A stretch of 64,000 bases of DNA from Brevipalpus yothersi (taxonomy: Eukaryota; Arthropoda; Arachnida; Trombidiformes; Tenuipalpidae), in contig QZCP01000745.1 of the NCBI GenBank assembly GCA_003956705.1, positions 1 to 64,000 on the forward strand, in the 5' to 3' direction. Shown piece after piece: positions 13,433-24,923 of the stretch. Made by a program: the position numbers and the translations under genes. Below the pieces are notes generated by a model. That model had not been told where the DNA came from and searched no databases. It saw only the letters and a program-made list of their open reading frames with translations. Each line of letters starts with the position of its first letter. Position 1 is the stretch's first letter.

Positions 13433-14743
13433 TGAAAGAGTATTGAACTTTTTTCTCAGATTTCATTACTTCTTATTTTCGATCTGATCACCATTTGAAC
13501 TTCCCCAATCTTGATTTTCATTATTTTCTGTTCCTTTTCCATTGATGATGATTTACTGATAGTTATTGGAAAAACATTCAAATGTATTTTGTGATCGACT
13601 TGAATCAGAACGATCTCTCTCTCTCTCTCCATCCTTCATGTGTTTCCTAGAGAGATGATGATAAAGGTTTGTGTGTTGGGGAGAGACTATTACTATCGAC
13701 TGAGAATCAACATGAGAAAGGAATAAAAATAATAGTGAGAACATCTATTCTATTATTCTTTGATTCTATTATTTGAATTCAACTTATGATGACCTTTGAA
13801 GAAGACAGTGGAGGGAATGAATATATTGATTCTCATCTTTATTCAATGAAACTTTTGTTACTATTTTCGAATTTTTCCTCTCAACGAAAAAAGGAAAAGA
13901 ATGAGAAGAATATTGTGAGTCTATCTTTTCATGGTGGACATGTGAATATTTTGACCAGAAAAATGGTTCATGTCATCAAGCTGTGTGAAATGAAATTGAT
14001 GTAAAATCGATGGTATCACTGATGTCAACTGATTTAGGTATGTGTGTGTGTATGTCATTCATCAACATATGCACCACAGAGGAGTGGGTGGCAGTGGAGG
14101 AGGAGAAAAAGTATGGAGGAGAGAAAAAGAGACTGTAAAGTATTTGCCCTCTCCATGAGAAGCCCGTTAAGTTGAGGATCTTTATTTGGTTTTGAAGGAA
14201 GAGAAAGAGAAAGAGAAGAAAGAAAATTTCTGAATTGCCTTTCACTTGAGGCTATTGACAAGATCTCTCACACATGTAGTTAGCTTGCTACAAGTTCGAT
14301 GCTCGAAATCTTTTAACACGAGCAGAAAAAATTTCACTATCTATGTGAATATACATGTATATTGAAACCTGTGTGAGTGTATATAGTGTGTATTTCAGTA
14401 GCAGCTCAATCCTCTATCCATGAAACACAGCTTCATTTATGACTTTCAAAACTTGCTAGATGAGGATGCTCATCCAGTTTTTCTCCTCATCATTTTCTAC
14501 ATCTTCTACAGTAGTAGTGAGCTCACAGACGAAGAGAAGTGTGAATGTTCCGCTTTGACATCCTCTTGATCAAAAGATGAGGAGAGAGAGAAGCAAGAGC
14601 CTGGTAAAGTGATGTGGAAGAGATATTCTCTCCTCTTTTTCCTTGTTGCAGAAGTAGCATAAATAATTTTCGAGGAAATGCAAATTGATGCTGATTTATA
14701 TGAGCTTAATTCGAGCTGATTGAATGTTTGAGATTCAGTTTTT

Positions 14744-14797
<54 letters not shown>

Positions 14798-16181
14798 TCT
14801 TTCTTTCTTTCTTTCTTTCTTTATTTTGCCAATTTTGTTCTATCATCACTTTTGCTCAGTAATCGAGATGCATACTTGAAACTCTGTGAATTCTTAGGAA
14901 GAAAATTCGCAGAAAAAAATGAGTGGAAATAAGTTCCATAATTTGTCATCCTCTTTCCGCTTCTTGTTCCTTGTTTTGACACCCAATTCGTTTTATCATT
15001 CTTAATTCTCTGACAACATTTTTTGTGCCATGAGCTTTCAGAGTGAAAAGGTGAAGTACTTGATAATGGTTCCAGTTCAATATTCTTTCTTGAATCTAAT
15101 TAGGCTAATTTCTTCACAATTAGCCAAAAAACTAGCACAAGAGACACAATTTTCTCTGATACTTATTTCTTTATCTATTAGGTCTTTTAACTTTTGTCAA
15201 CTGTTATAATGTCAAGTGGGCCACCAAAGTACAAGATTTTTTTACGGTAGCTAAAATATTAGCTCTTGTGATCATAATTGTAACTGGAGCAATCTTTCTG
15301 ATACGAGGTAAGTACCCTTCTAACAGTTCACTTTCTCAAATAAACTTTTTTACCTCATCAAGGTAAGAAAGAAAAGATAAATTCACGTGATGAAAGATCA
15401 ATAAATGATTCGTTCTGAATATTTTATCATGTGCTATGAACATTCAGAGAGGAATGATTAATTACCCACCTGATCAGTATCTACAGATCTCTCTCTCTCT
15501 TCATTTATCTTCATGAATCATGAGAATTTATTCACCTTTTCTTGTCGAGAAAAATACATTCTAATCATTAAATTCTTGGCAAAACAAGTTAATCAAAGCT
15601 GAATAAGCTAATCTTGAGAGATTAATCAGATCAACACTCACAACTACTGCTAAAGTCATCTTTTTTACCTCTTTTGAGAGTAATCACTTTGTCCTCTTCC
15701 AGTGTTAATCATGGGAAATGATATTGATAATTTTCAAATATTTGTGATAATTCACCGGTTGTTCCCATGCATTACGAGGTAAATTTTCTGATAAAGACAT
15801 GTGAGGTGAAGAAAATGCCCGATGTTTACCATATCGAATCTTCCAACTTTTATGAATATTCACTGTATACCGTTTGCTCATTTGCGTGGGATCATGTTTC
15901 CGCTGTTAACATGCTGATAATAATTGTATGCATACATTAGAAAGTTAATGCTCACGATAAGAAGTTGCTCATCTTCACATCTTTCCGGCAATTAACACAC
16001 AACTTATGATCCCTAGATCATCGATTCTCACCCTAAATACAGGAACTGTGCAACGGTTAAGTATCATCACCTATGGGTAAATCCCAATGGGATGAGACTG
16101 ATGATCTCTTAATCATCAGTGATAAAATGCCGCATGTAATTCTCGCCCTAATGAGAGGCTGAGATTTTCTTTTCTCATCAT

Positions 16182-16216
<35 letters not shown>

Positions 16217-16650
16217 NNNNNNNNNNNNNNNNNNNNNNNNNNNNNNNNNNNNNNNNNNNNNNNNNNNNNNNNNNNNNNNNNNNNNNNNNNNNNNNNNNNN
16301 NNNNNNNNNNNNNNNNNNNNNNNNNNNNNNNNNNNNNNNNNNNNNNNNNNNNNNNNNNNNNNNNNNNNNNNNNNNNNNNNNNNNNNNNNNNNNNNNNNNN
16401 NNNNNNNNNNNNNNNNNNNNNNNNNNNNNNNNNNNNNNNNNNNNNNNNNNNNNNNNNNNNNNNNNNNNNNNNNNNNNNNNNNNNNNNNNNNNNNNNNNNN
16501 NNNNNNNNNNNNNNNNNNNNNNNNNNNNNNNNNNNNNNNNNNNNNNNNNNNNNNNNNNNNNNNNNNNNNNNNNNNNNNNNNNNNNNNNNNNNNNNNNNNN
16601 NNNNNNNNNNNNNNNNNNNNNNNNNNNNNNNNNNNNNNNNNNNNNNNNNN

Positions 16651-16739
<89 letters not shown>

Positions 16740-18736
16740 TTCATTACTCAAGAATTCTTATTCTTTCTCCGCTGCACTCTCAATTATCTGTTACGGCTAA
16801 TACTCTTCCAGGAAATGACCTGAATGTCGCGGAGATTGCTAAATTTTAGGTCTACCTAATCATATTCACATCATCTGGTAGCATCAAAATTGATTCAATT
16901 TAGGAACCAATAATTCAGAGAACCAGATGGTTTTCTGGTCCCATTACTATTCGATTGAAAGAGTGTTCTTCGTTCTTCCCATCTGTGAAAGCCATCAAGA
17001 TTGAGAGCGCATTCAGCCTTGTCAGGAGAAGAGGAAAGAAGTATTCAAATTCTCTCGGTCTAAAGCACTGAGACAGAGAGAAAGTAAATTACGACCGAAT
17101 GTCATCATAGGAATCGATTATTCTAAATAGATTAATTGATTTCGCATCATCATTCAAGTATTATCAAGACAATGTGTCAGCGAATGTTCACCCTTTCTTG
17201 ATCTTTTTGGCATTCATCAATAGGAATCAGTAGTACAGTGTAGTAGCAATAGTAGCAGGAAATCGAATGACCTGCCTAATATCATCAGTGAGCTGTTTGT
17301 TCAGCTCACAAATGATTATCGATTAGCCAACTTGTGTCTGTCTTTACCTACCACTATTATCATCATCATTGTTCTGAAATCTATTAACTTTGTTGCAATC
17401 TTTTTCTTTTTTCTCTTTCTACACGCACCTACACACACAAATCGGAATAGGAAAATTCGATAATCTAAAAGATCCATGGAAGAATACATCAAATGAGCCT
17501 GGTCTACTTGCAGCATCCTTCTATTCTGGTATCTACTCATACGCTGGCTGGTATGTTTTTTCGCAAATTGTGCTGATAAAATTGAAAGCATTGTCGTAGC
17601 AGTAATTTTGCATTCTCTCTTCCTGTCCAGGAATTATTTGAATTTTGTTACCGAAGAGCTCAAGGATCCATTCAAAAATCTTCCAAGAGCAATATATATA
17701 TCACTGCCATTTGTAACAATCATATATGTTCTTGCCAATGTTGCCTACTTTGTGGTCCTTACACGTCAAGAAATATTGGCCACCGCAGCGGTTGCCGTTA
17801 CTTTTGGTGATAGAACTTTGGGCTGGTTTGCCTGGAGTATGCCACTTTTTGTGGCTTTATCCACATTTGGTGGTCTTAATGGCGGAATATTCGCATCATC
17901 CCGATTACTTTTTGTAGGCGCACGTAATGGTCATATGCCTACATTCATTTCCATGATAAACATTCGATACTTTACACCCATGAATTCATTAGTCTTCCTG
18001 GTAGGTGTCAATAGGCATAAGTGGCGAACAACAATTAATTATGCAAAGTTTCTTAAATGTAGAGCTAAACTAATTTTCTTTTCTCCTCAATACGGTTCCA
18101 TTTTAGGGTATATTGACCTGTATGTATTTGACCACCGTAAAAGTGTATTCCTTGATCACGTATACAACATTCGTTGAAGCGATGTCCGTATTGATGTCCA
18201 TCGCTGCACTTCTCTATCTTCGATACAAGATGCCCAAGCTTCACAGACCAATTAAGGTGAAAAAAAAACAATAGTCTATGATCTTATGTGAATAGTCAAT
18301 GACGTGTGTGCTATACTGATACATTGATTACTTTTTCGTTCACATAACTCAATTGTTTCTTGACTCTTTTCCTTTTCCTTTTCCTCTTTAGGTTAATCTG
18401 GCAATACCAATCGTTTTCTTTGCTGTTTGTCTCTTCCTGGTCTTGCTTCCGGTATACACAAAACCGTTAGAAACTGGCATGGGAGCTTTGATAACCTTAT
18501 TAGGAATTCCGGTCTATATGGTCACCATATATTGGAAAAATAAGCCAAAGATATATCGAAAAATGATTGGTGAGAAAAATATTTTATTAATAGTTCACTC
18601 TGAATGTTCAAATTGATGAGAATTTGCTCTCTTCATTTTAATGAATTGATTATTTCTTTTTTTAATTTTTACAGAAAAATTCACTCGAATGACTCAAATT
18701 GCTTTCTTAAGTCTTCCAGAGGAGAAAACTGATTAG
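12148..18736 (+). CDS. LAT-type amino-acid transporter light chain (SLC7 family)
   Basis: Twelve-helix APC-superfamily exchanger of large neutral amino acids that normally pairs with an SLC3 heavy chain at the plasma membrane. Exons: 12148-12997, 15182-15307, 17451-17550, 17631-18000, 18107-18256, 18392-18569 and 18675-18736 (611 residues, all phases consistent). Residues 1-150 are a His/Asn/Thr/Pro-rich tail unlike vertebrate LATs. The transporter core starts at LKKELGLLNG with the substrate motif GVIIGSGIF; later landmarks are YNVKWATKVQD, YAGWNYLNFVTEEL and the C-terminal YWKNKPK. Cys268 (IYGC) sits where LAT light chains form the disulphide to 4F2hc. The frame is open further upstream with a hydrophobic Ser/Leu stretch; the ATG at 12148 is preferred because it starts the hydrophilic tail, but 12141 or 11971 remain possible. 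AATAAA at 19089-19094. Intron 1 has a duplicated segment and intron 2 an N gap. Confidence 0.92.
13002..13218. repeat. Tandem duplicate, copy 1 (probable assembly artefact)
   Basis: This 217-base segment (unique sequence followed by a long GA run) recurs apparently without change immediately after a single N at 13219. Details are given in the findings. Confidence 0.9.
13220..13436. repeat. Tandem duplicate, copy 2 (probable assembly artefact)
   Basis: Second copy at an offset of 218 bases, ending in the same GA run. It lies within intron 1 of the SLC7 gene, so coding is unaffected. Confidence 0.9.
14746..14822. repeat. Compound (CT)n-(TTCT)n microsatellite
   Basis: CT dinucleotides run to about 14795 and continue as TTCT tetranucleotides, within SLC7 intron 1. 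Confidence 0.95.
16183..16736. other. Assembly gap inside a CT microsatellite
   Basis: Ns occupy 16217-16650 (434 positions). Both edges are CT runs (16183-16216 and about 16651-16736). The gap lies in intron 2 of the SLC7 gene, so no exon appears lost. Confidence 0.97.
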
Positions 18737-19951
18737 TGCAAATTTTTGTCTTCCATTGTCATTGTATATCAATGCTCTTCCAACGAAATTCCAAGTGTTG
18801 CCTTTAAAATTGCATTCATGATGAGCTAAAAAACTCAAAAAATTTCCTAATTTCATAAACTATCTATTATTATCTAACTATATACACAAAGATCTGAGAT
18901 AAATTTTGAGCTTCAAAAGCCAACATGCCTTCTTCATTCCCACACATTATTGTTCTTTATTCTTAATTGAATATTCTAATGTAATTATACATTATTCATT
19001 TATAAAGAAATTTTGGTTTTTATCGATGAAGAGGATAAATTAAATGTGCCCACCTTTTTTCATGATGTGTATTTACACACTATCTTGTAATAAATTCAAT
19101 TTTATCAAAAGATTAACTTTCCTTCGGATTTTAGCTTCAACTGTGATAGACGTTTATTTAAATTATCTATCAATCAATTAACATTGTCAGGTATTAAACA
19201 TTAAATATGACAATTGTAATATCAGGTGGGAATAGTTTTGTAGTATTTTTTGAGTACCTGAAATTGTAGCTAAAAAAGAAAGTTGAATATTCCTGAATCA
19301 AATCCATAGCAACACAAATCAATATAAAACCAAGAGATGAGGTCAGGAAATTGTCCTTGATTATAGCTTTCTGAACGAATCTAAGCATATTTTCATTGTA
19401 CAAATGAATATGATAATTTGAACCTTTTTAGGAATTTATTGCTCGAGATCTGAGTATCACTGTTCTAAAAAATTCGTTTTAGGCTGAAGTTCAGATTTCT
19501 TTCACCTAATTTCTCAGTCTAGTATATTTTCGTAGAGGCTCATAAAAAGCAGTGGTATAATCAGAAAACTTATTCGTAAGAAGTCTTTACTGTTAGATTT
19601 TACACCAGTTTTGGATAATCTAAAGGTTAGCTTACTCCTACACTACTGTACTTAGCTAAGGTAAGTGTTTGTTCATTTTGACTTAGGTTTTTTCTGTTAA
19701 TGACTCTGTTAGTTTCAATTTGATTTGAATGAGCGACTCAAAAATGTTGCTCTCATTTTGATTAGTGTTTTAGAAAATTTGACTAGTGTTGGCTTTGTTT
19801 TGCTTTGTAAATCATGATTTTTCATCAAGATATGCTTTAATTTTCAAAAAATCAGCAATTATCATGGTTGTACACCATCAATAACATGGCTAATTTTGAT
19901 GAGAGAATATAGTCAATGAAGTGATAAATATGTATGAATAATCTTGAAAAC
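18737..19951. other. Convergent 3' region of SLC7 and the SelP homologue
   Basis: Contains the SLC7 3' UTR (AATAAA at 19089-19094, plus) and the 3' UTR of the selenoprotein P gene on the minus strand (AATAAA at 19440-19435, minus). A SECIS element would be expected in the minus-strand part, about 19440-19951. I could not identify a convincing one by eye; a weak ATGA...AAAA...TGA arrangement at 19543-19514 has only about four paired bases. Confidence 0.6.
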
Positions 19952-21716
19952 CTATCCAACATACGCTGATTGTGTATTATTGAGATAGGTGTCAAGTACT
20001 TGATCAAAATCTTTAAGACAACACTTAATTAATGGTAACATTTTGCCACAAATCGATTTAGTATGTCCACTACAGCCAAAGCCACGAGACAAACTTTGCT
20101 GTTGTCCACTTTCTTTAAGGCAACACAATCTCGCTCTCAACAATCGTCCAACCGAAATTTCAACACAAACCGATTTATTGAATCCATTACATCGTTTTTC
20201 CATCAGCCATGAGGCACTATTCTTCATTGATTCATTGCCTTTACTCGAATTGAATGAAAATTTTTCAGCATCTTTTTTGCTATCTGATCCAGCTACACCG
20301 AAAAAGAATTGCCAAATTTTCCACAATGAAAATTGATCCATCTGCTCTTGTGAAACTGGTGGAGAAGTTTGTGGTAGATTGATCGGAATTATCATGGTAT
20401 TATAATCAATACCATCGCTCTTGTCCTCATTTTTGGTGTTTGTAAAATTTTCCGATGTTGATCTATTTTTGTTTGAGACTAAATTTACATCAAAAAGCGA
20501 TGAATTAGCATATGCATCATATTTCGTTTCGGAAATCGTTTTCACTGTTGTCTCCGGCTCATCTAAAATTATTATTTCAGTTTCATTTGAAATACTATTC
20601 AATGGTGTTGTGACCATGGCCATCGATTGAGATGTCTCCCTTTCGTCAGATGATTTTGATGTAAAATCACTCTCCTGACATTCACCACATGGATTATCGA
20701 AATAGCTGGACATCAGGGTTGCTGGTACAATAGGCTTTTTGTCATGAATGGCGCTCAATGGGTGAGGCACATAGTAATTGAGTCTACCACATCTGTGGAT
20801 AAAAAATGAATGATTAACATCGTTATTCTGGCGATTTTATTTATGAATAGAATTCTTCCCAGTGAGATACTGCTCAAAAATCATCCATTATCTGAATCAT
20901 CTGAATCATCTATGAAATATCAAACAAAGAGTGACAACCAAAACCCGAGATGAGAATTTTAAAAATTTTCTAATTTAGAACTTATGTAAACTCATGCTGT
21001 ATACTGACATATGACCTCCCATGTGGCATGAGAATGACATTTCTCTACCTCTGCGCATTCAAATGCCAGTCTTGTATCGACTAATAAGTTAAAAATAGTT
21101 CAATCTCGAAAATACTGTCTGTATTCGAATGTAAGTGTACAAAAAAGAATGAAAATAAGATGCTGACAATTTTCGATACTCATAACATGATGCATTTTTT
21201 GGAGAGAAAAATTCGTTGAAATCGAAATCCCTCAACATAGACTCAGCTTGTGGTTCTTTAAAGTGGTCAAAAAAATGAGAGGAATACATACTTGTCATAA
21301 ATGAACATATCATCTGTACCACCTTCGATAATGTTCCATATGGGCTCATCTGATGTTTCCTGATACACTTTGATCGCTGAATTTCGAACCAATTGTTGAA
21401 GAGCTCGAAAATCAGCTCCTGTTTGTCGACTATTGATGATCATGAAACCGATGCCAACATCAACTTTGTGCAAAAATTTGAGCATCGATTTAAGCTTACG
21501 AACTTGATGTTGGGCTGATTGTCAGCTGAATTTCATCAGTGTAACCAGTGTGACATTACCCAAAAATTCACGCATCGGATTGATGGGACCTAATGGGCTG
21601 GCGAAATCATATTCATCAACAAACCAATCGGGTGATGGTAAGCAAGGCTCAGGCTTTGAGAATGATTGAGATGTTAGAACACAGATCAGAATAATTAGAA
21701 AAAATACTTTGAACAT
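19952..21716 (-). CDS. SELENOP: Selenoprotein P homologue with one in-frame TGA (Sec)
   Basis: Secreted selenium/redox protein. Exons 21716-21292 and 20792-19952 give 421 residues if the TGA at 21524-21522 is read as selenocysteine (residue 65). A signal peptide (MFKVFFLIILICVLTSQSFS) precedes a thioredoxin-like SelP-N domain: CLPSPDWFV, then VTLVTLMKFS-U at the position of VTVVALLQAS-U in vertebrate SelP, then a hydrophobic strand ending in MIINS, then DDMFIYDKCGRL across the intron (vertebrate DDFLIYDRCGRL) and NPCGEC (vertebrate KKCGNC). The coding frame continues for 77 codons in the same exon after the TGA, which argues against a true stop. The usual second redox Cys of UxxC is Ala here (U-Q-S-A). 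The C-terminal half is a Ser/Thr/Asn-rich linker and a short Cys-rich end with two C-x7-C...CC-LK repeats; it has no further TGA, unlike vertebrate SelP. The stop is TAG. No SECIS was confirmed. Confidence 0.82.
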
Positions 21717-22071
21717 TGTATTGACTTTTTGTTCAACTTTGTCTACTTCTCAAAGAAGAAAAGAGAGATTAAAAATTGGAAAACAGTCGAAATGGTGAAA
21801 ATAAAACTGTACAATATGTGGAACACACACACATACACAAACTTTTCTAATTTATTGCGAACTTATTTGCGAAGGTTAAGAGGAAAATGAACAGATTCTG
21901 AGTGCATAGATATATAAATATACATGTTTGATCACATGAAAAGGAACGATGTGCATATGTGTCTGGAGAAGTCACAAAAGCACATGAGAAAAGAAACTCA
22001 TGGGCCAAGGAGAATCTTTTGAGAGTGACGAATTTTTTTCCTGGAAAGCTGTGAGACACACTCAAATTTTG

Positions 22072-22117
<46 letters not shown>

Positions 22118-23590
22118 AAACCAGTGGAAAAAATTCCAGAGGCATCAATGATCCAAAATATTTTCTCGTCTATCGTTACTGTTCAGTTTTGGTGGCTTTT
22201 TCTTTTCCTGTTGAGTTTTATCCTAGAATACTCAGTTAAAGAGCATTGTTAATCAATTATCAAGTATATCCATTATACGCTATGATGGACATTCATCGAA
22301 ATTAGTTTGATACCGTTTTTTCGAATGCATTAATCATGAAATTGTTCAAATGAGTGGTCATGATCTTGGCTCTTTCCCAACCCGATAAAAACAGCTCATA
22401 TTAAGGTGATATGGTGTTCAATTGATGATCAGTGATGTTCCGGATTGAATGCTATTCAAGCTAGAAAATTTCCAACAAGTGATCACTGACACATTTCTAT
22501 TCTTGAAGATTTGAAGACCATTTTTTTGAAGAAAAACTCAAGAAGGATCTGATTTTTTGTCAAAATTAAGGTTGAGGAAGTTTTACTAAGCAAAAGAAAT
22601 CGAGAAAAAAATCTAATTGCTCATGGTGATCAGTGCTAACGGAAATAAGATCATTATAGATCCTAGTTTTATTTTCTTAGCGTTGATTCAAGCTTTTTGT
22701 TATGAATTAGGGTCACTTCCAAAGAGAAATTGATCATGAACAAAGCAGAATCGATCAGAATCAATAGCTATGACAAAGCTGGAGCTATGGAAGGTTTGGG
22801 AAATGATTCTGTTCCAGATAACTCAATTATAAGAGCTTCATTCACAATTTTACCCATTAGAATCTACCTCTATAATTACAATGTAGAATCTATCTAAGGT
22901 AAAAGCTGAGAGAATTCTCAAGCAGCAACATACTGTTTTTCCTCGTCAGAAGAAAATTTAAGAAAAAATTTTGTAAGGACAAAAGAACAGTTACGATACT
23001 GATCGAATTGAGCTCTTACATTAGTTGGTATTTTATTCTCAATATCCAGTCAGGTTATGATTGGGTCAATATTCGATAAATTTCTCACGCTATATCAATG
23101 CGTTCACACTATACAAACTTGGCTCCAAACTTTCGTTTATTTCATCAAACTGATACAGTCTTTTAATGTGGTTAATATATTAACCTCATGAATGCTCCAA
23201 AACATTTCACAAAAATTTTCTGGAAGAATTCACATGACTACTATGAAATTCTCTCTCCATGTAAAATTTTATGAGCTCTATTGACTGAGAAAATAAACTT
23301 ATCGATATGGAAAATGAGCTTTGATTTTCCGATTATTTCTCTTAATTACTCTTCGCACATTATTTGTAGTCAATATTCATCAATTACGGATCATCTCCCC
23401 GAAAATGGGTATGCTTTAATGAGAAACCAAAAGTGGATCAATAATCAGATTTTCTGAGGCTGGATCCCAAACAATTGACACAACTAGTCAATTTACTAGT
23501 GAGTGGATGAAATCTCTCATTTATCGAATTCTCAATTAAGATATATTTTGAGAGAATAGTGATTTCAAATTTCCTGCTTGCAGCCTCAGT
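21717..23590. other. Intergenic between SelP homologue and receptor array
   Basis: AT-rich, with a GA microsatellite at 22074-22113. It presumably includes the divergent promoters of the SelP homologue and the first receptor gene. No coding exon or RNA gene recognised. Confidence 0.6.
22074..22113. repeat. (GA)n microsatellite
   Basis: GA run upstream of the SelP homologue. Confidence 0.96.
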
Positions 23591-24919
23591 ATGAGTATTC
23601 CTCTGACCTCCATGTTACCCCACAAAACCGAAAAATTGAGAAAAATTCTCAGTCACCAACAGATCCATTTGGCATTCCTGCCTTCAAAAAATCCTGGAAA
23701 AGATGACAAAGAGAAGAAAAGAACATCGATAATGCTTATCCTCTTGTGGATATATGTTATTAGATACTGTATTATTTTGCTTATTGAACCGGACAATGTT
23801 CTGGTATATTATCTGTGTGATGCTAACTATAAGCTAGGAAATGCTCGAATACCTCTAACTCTAGTGTATTTTCTCTGGATGGCTGGAGCTGCATTCAGTG
23901 GAATTTATTATAAATTAGCTTTCCGACTACCCTCAAGATACTACAAATCTTGGGCTCAATTATGCCAAGTATTTGAGGACTATTCTTTCCATCAAACGGG
24001 TCCTCATAGAATGTTTGTGGTACTGTTCCTTCTCAACTTATATACATGCATGGCAATAGCAGCTCTGATGGGAATAGGGCTGGATATTCCCTGGTTCTTC
24101 TGGACTCCACAGGAATATTGGTTTTTTGGTATTTTTTTCACTTTCTATCACATGCTTACAGGAATGCTGACTGTTTCTTTGGGATGCTGTATCACTTTCT
24201 ATTATTCTCTCCATATATTGCTCTACAGTAGATGTTTCTCAAATCTTCATGCAGAGTTGAGTAAAATTCAAGATTCATACAATACTGATGAGGAGAGTAA
24301 ACAGCATTTGGCTTTCATCGAGAAGTTTACTTCTATGTACCGTGAAATATTGAACACTTATAATTTTTATAGGATGCTCAACAATTCGATTTTTATTGCA
24401 ACTTATATCAATCATTCAATCATCGTATATTACGTTTTCTTTAGTGAAATTTTGCTGATCTATCGGGTTGTGCTTTCAACATTTGGTTGTATCAATTTTC
24501 TTTGTGGTCAATCTACTCATTTTTTGGTTAGTGCAATGGTCACGCAGAAGGTAGGATATTGAATCGTTCTCTGTCAGAGTACCCAATTAATTCTTCCCTG
24601 TAGATTCAAGCAATCAATCGAAAATTGGTACCTCTCATATATGATACAAAGAATGATGCGATCAAGCGAAAAATTCTGATAACACTGGAATATACTGATA
24701 GCTGCAATTTTTTTTCGATTCTGGGTGGCCTTCATTACACAAAATCAACTTTTATTCTGGTAAACCTTCTGGTTTCTCTCTTTGAAAGCCTTTTAATTTT
24801 AAATTCATCCCTAGAAAGCATAATAATGTTCTCTCTCTCATTCCTGGAAGGTATTCCTGGAATCAACGATGCTCATACTCATGATAATTGCTAATTCGAA
24901 CAGCTTCGAGGCATCTTGA
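23591..24919 (+). CDS. Gustatory-receptor-like 7TM protein 1
   Basis: First of a same-strand array of receptor-like genes. Exons 23591-24550, 24604-24759 and 24851-24919 give 394 residues; both introns are phase 0 and lie near the C terminus, the arrangement typical of arthropod gustatory receptors. A hydrophilic, Lys/His-rich, presumably cytoplasmic N terminus (LRKILSHQQIHLAFLP) is followed by seven hydrophobic segments: six in exon 1 and the last in exon 3 (VFLESTMLILMIIANSNSF). Motifs shared across the array are VLVYYLCDANYKLGN, YYKSWAQ, HQTGP and THFLVSAMVTQK. The canonical insect TYhhhhhQF motif of TM7 is not present as such; E-S-[ST]-M-L occupies that position. The assignment rests on topology, gene structure and clustering, not on a database match; another 7TM chemosensory lineage is possible. 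Confidence 0.7.
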
Positions 24920-24923
24920 TAAT

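Noticed and set aside
16116..16751. Glu/Arg repeat frames across the N gap (also 13041-13223 and 49664-50066)
   Set aside because: Pure translation of GA/CT microsatellites and Ns; no coding evidence.
19514..19543. Weak SECIS-like arrangement (ATGA, then AAAA, then TGA) on the minus strand
   Set aside because: Only about four base pairs can form in the expected helix. Too weak to call; a computed search is needed.
21522..21524. TGA as a true stop, making the SelP homologue a pseudogene
   Set aside because: The frame continues with conserved SelP blocks after it and across a phased intron, with no other lesion, and the TGA is at the known Sec position.
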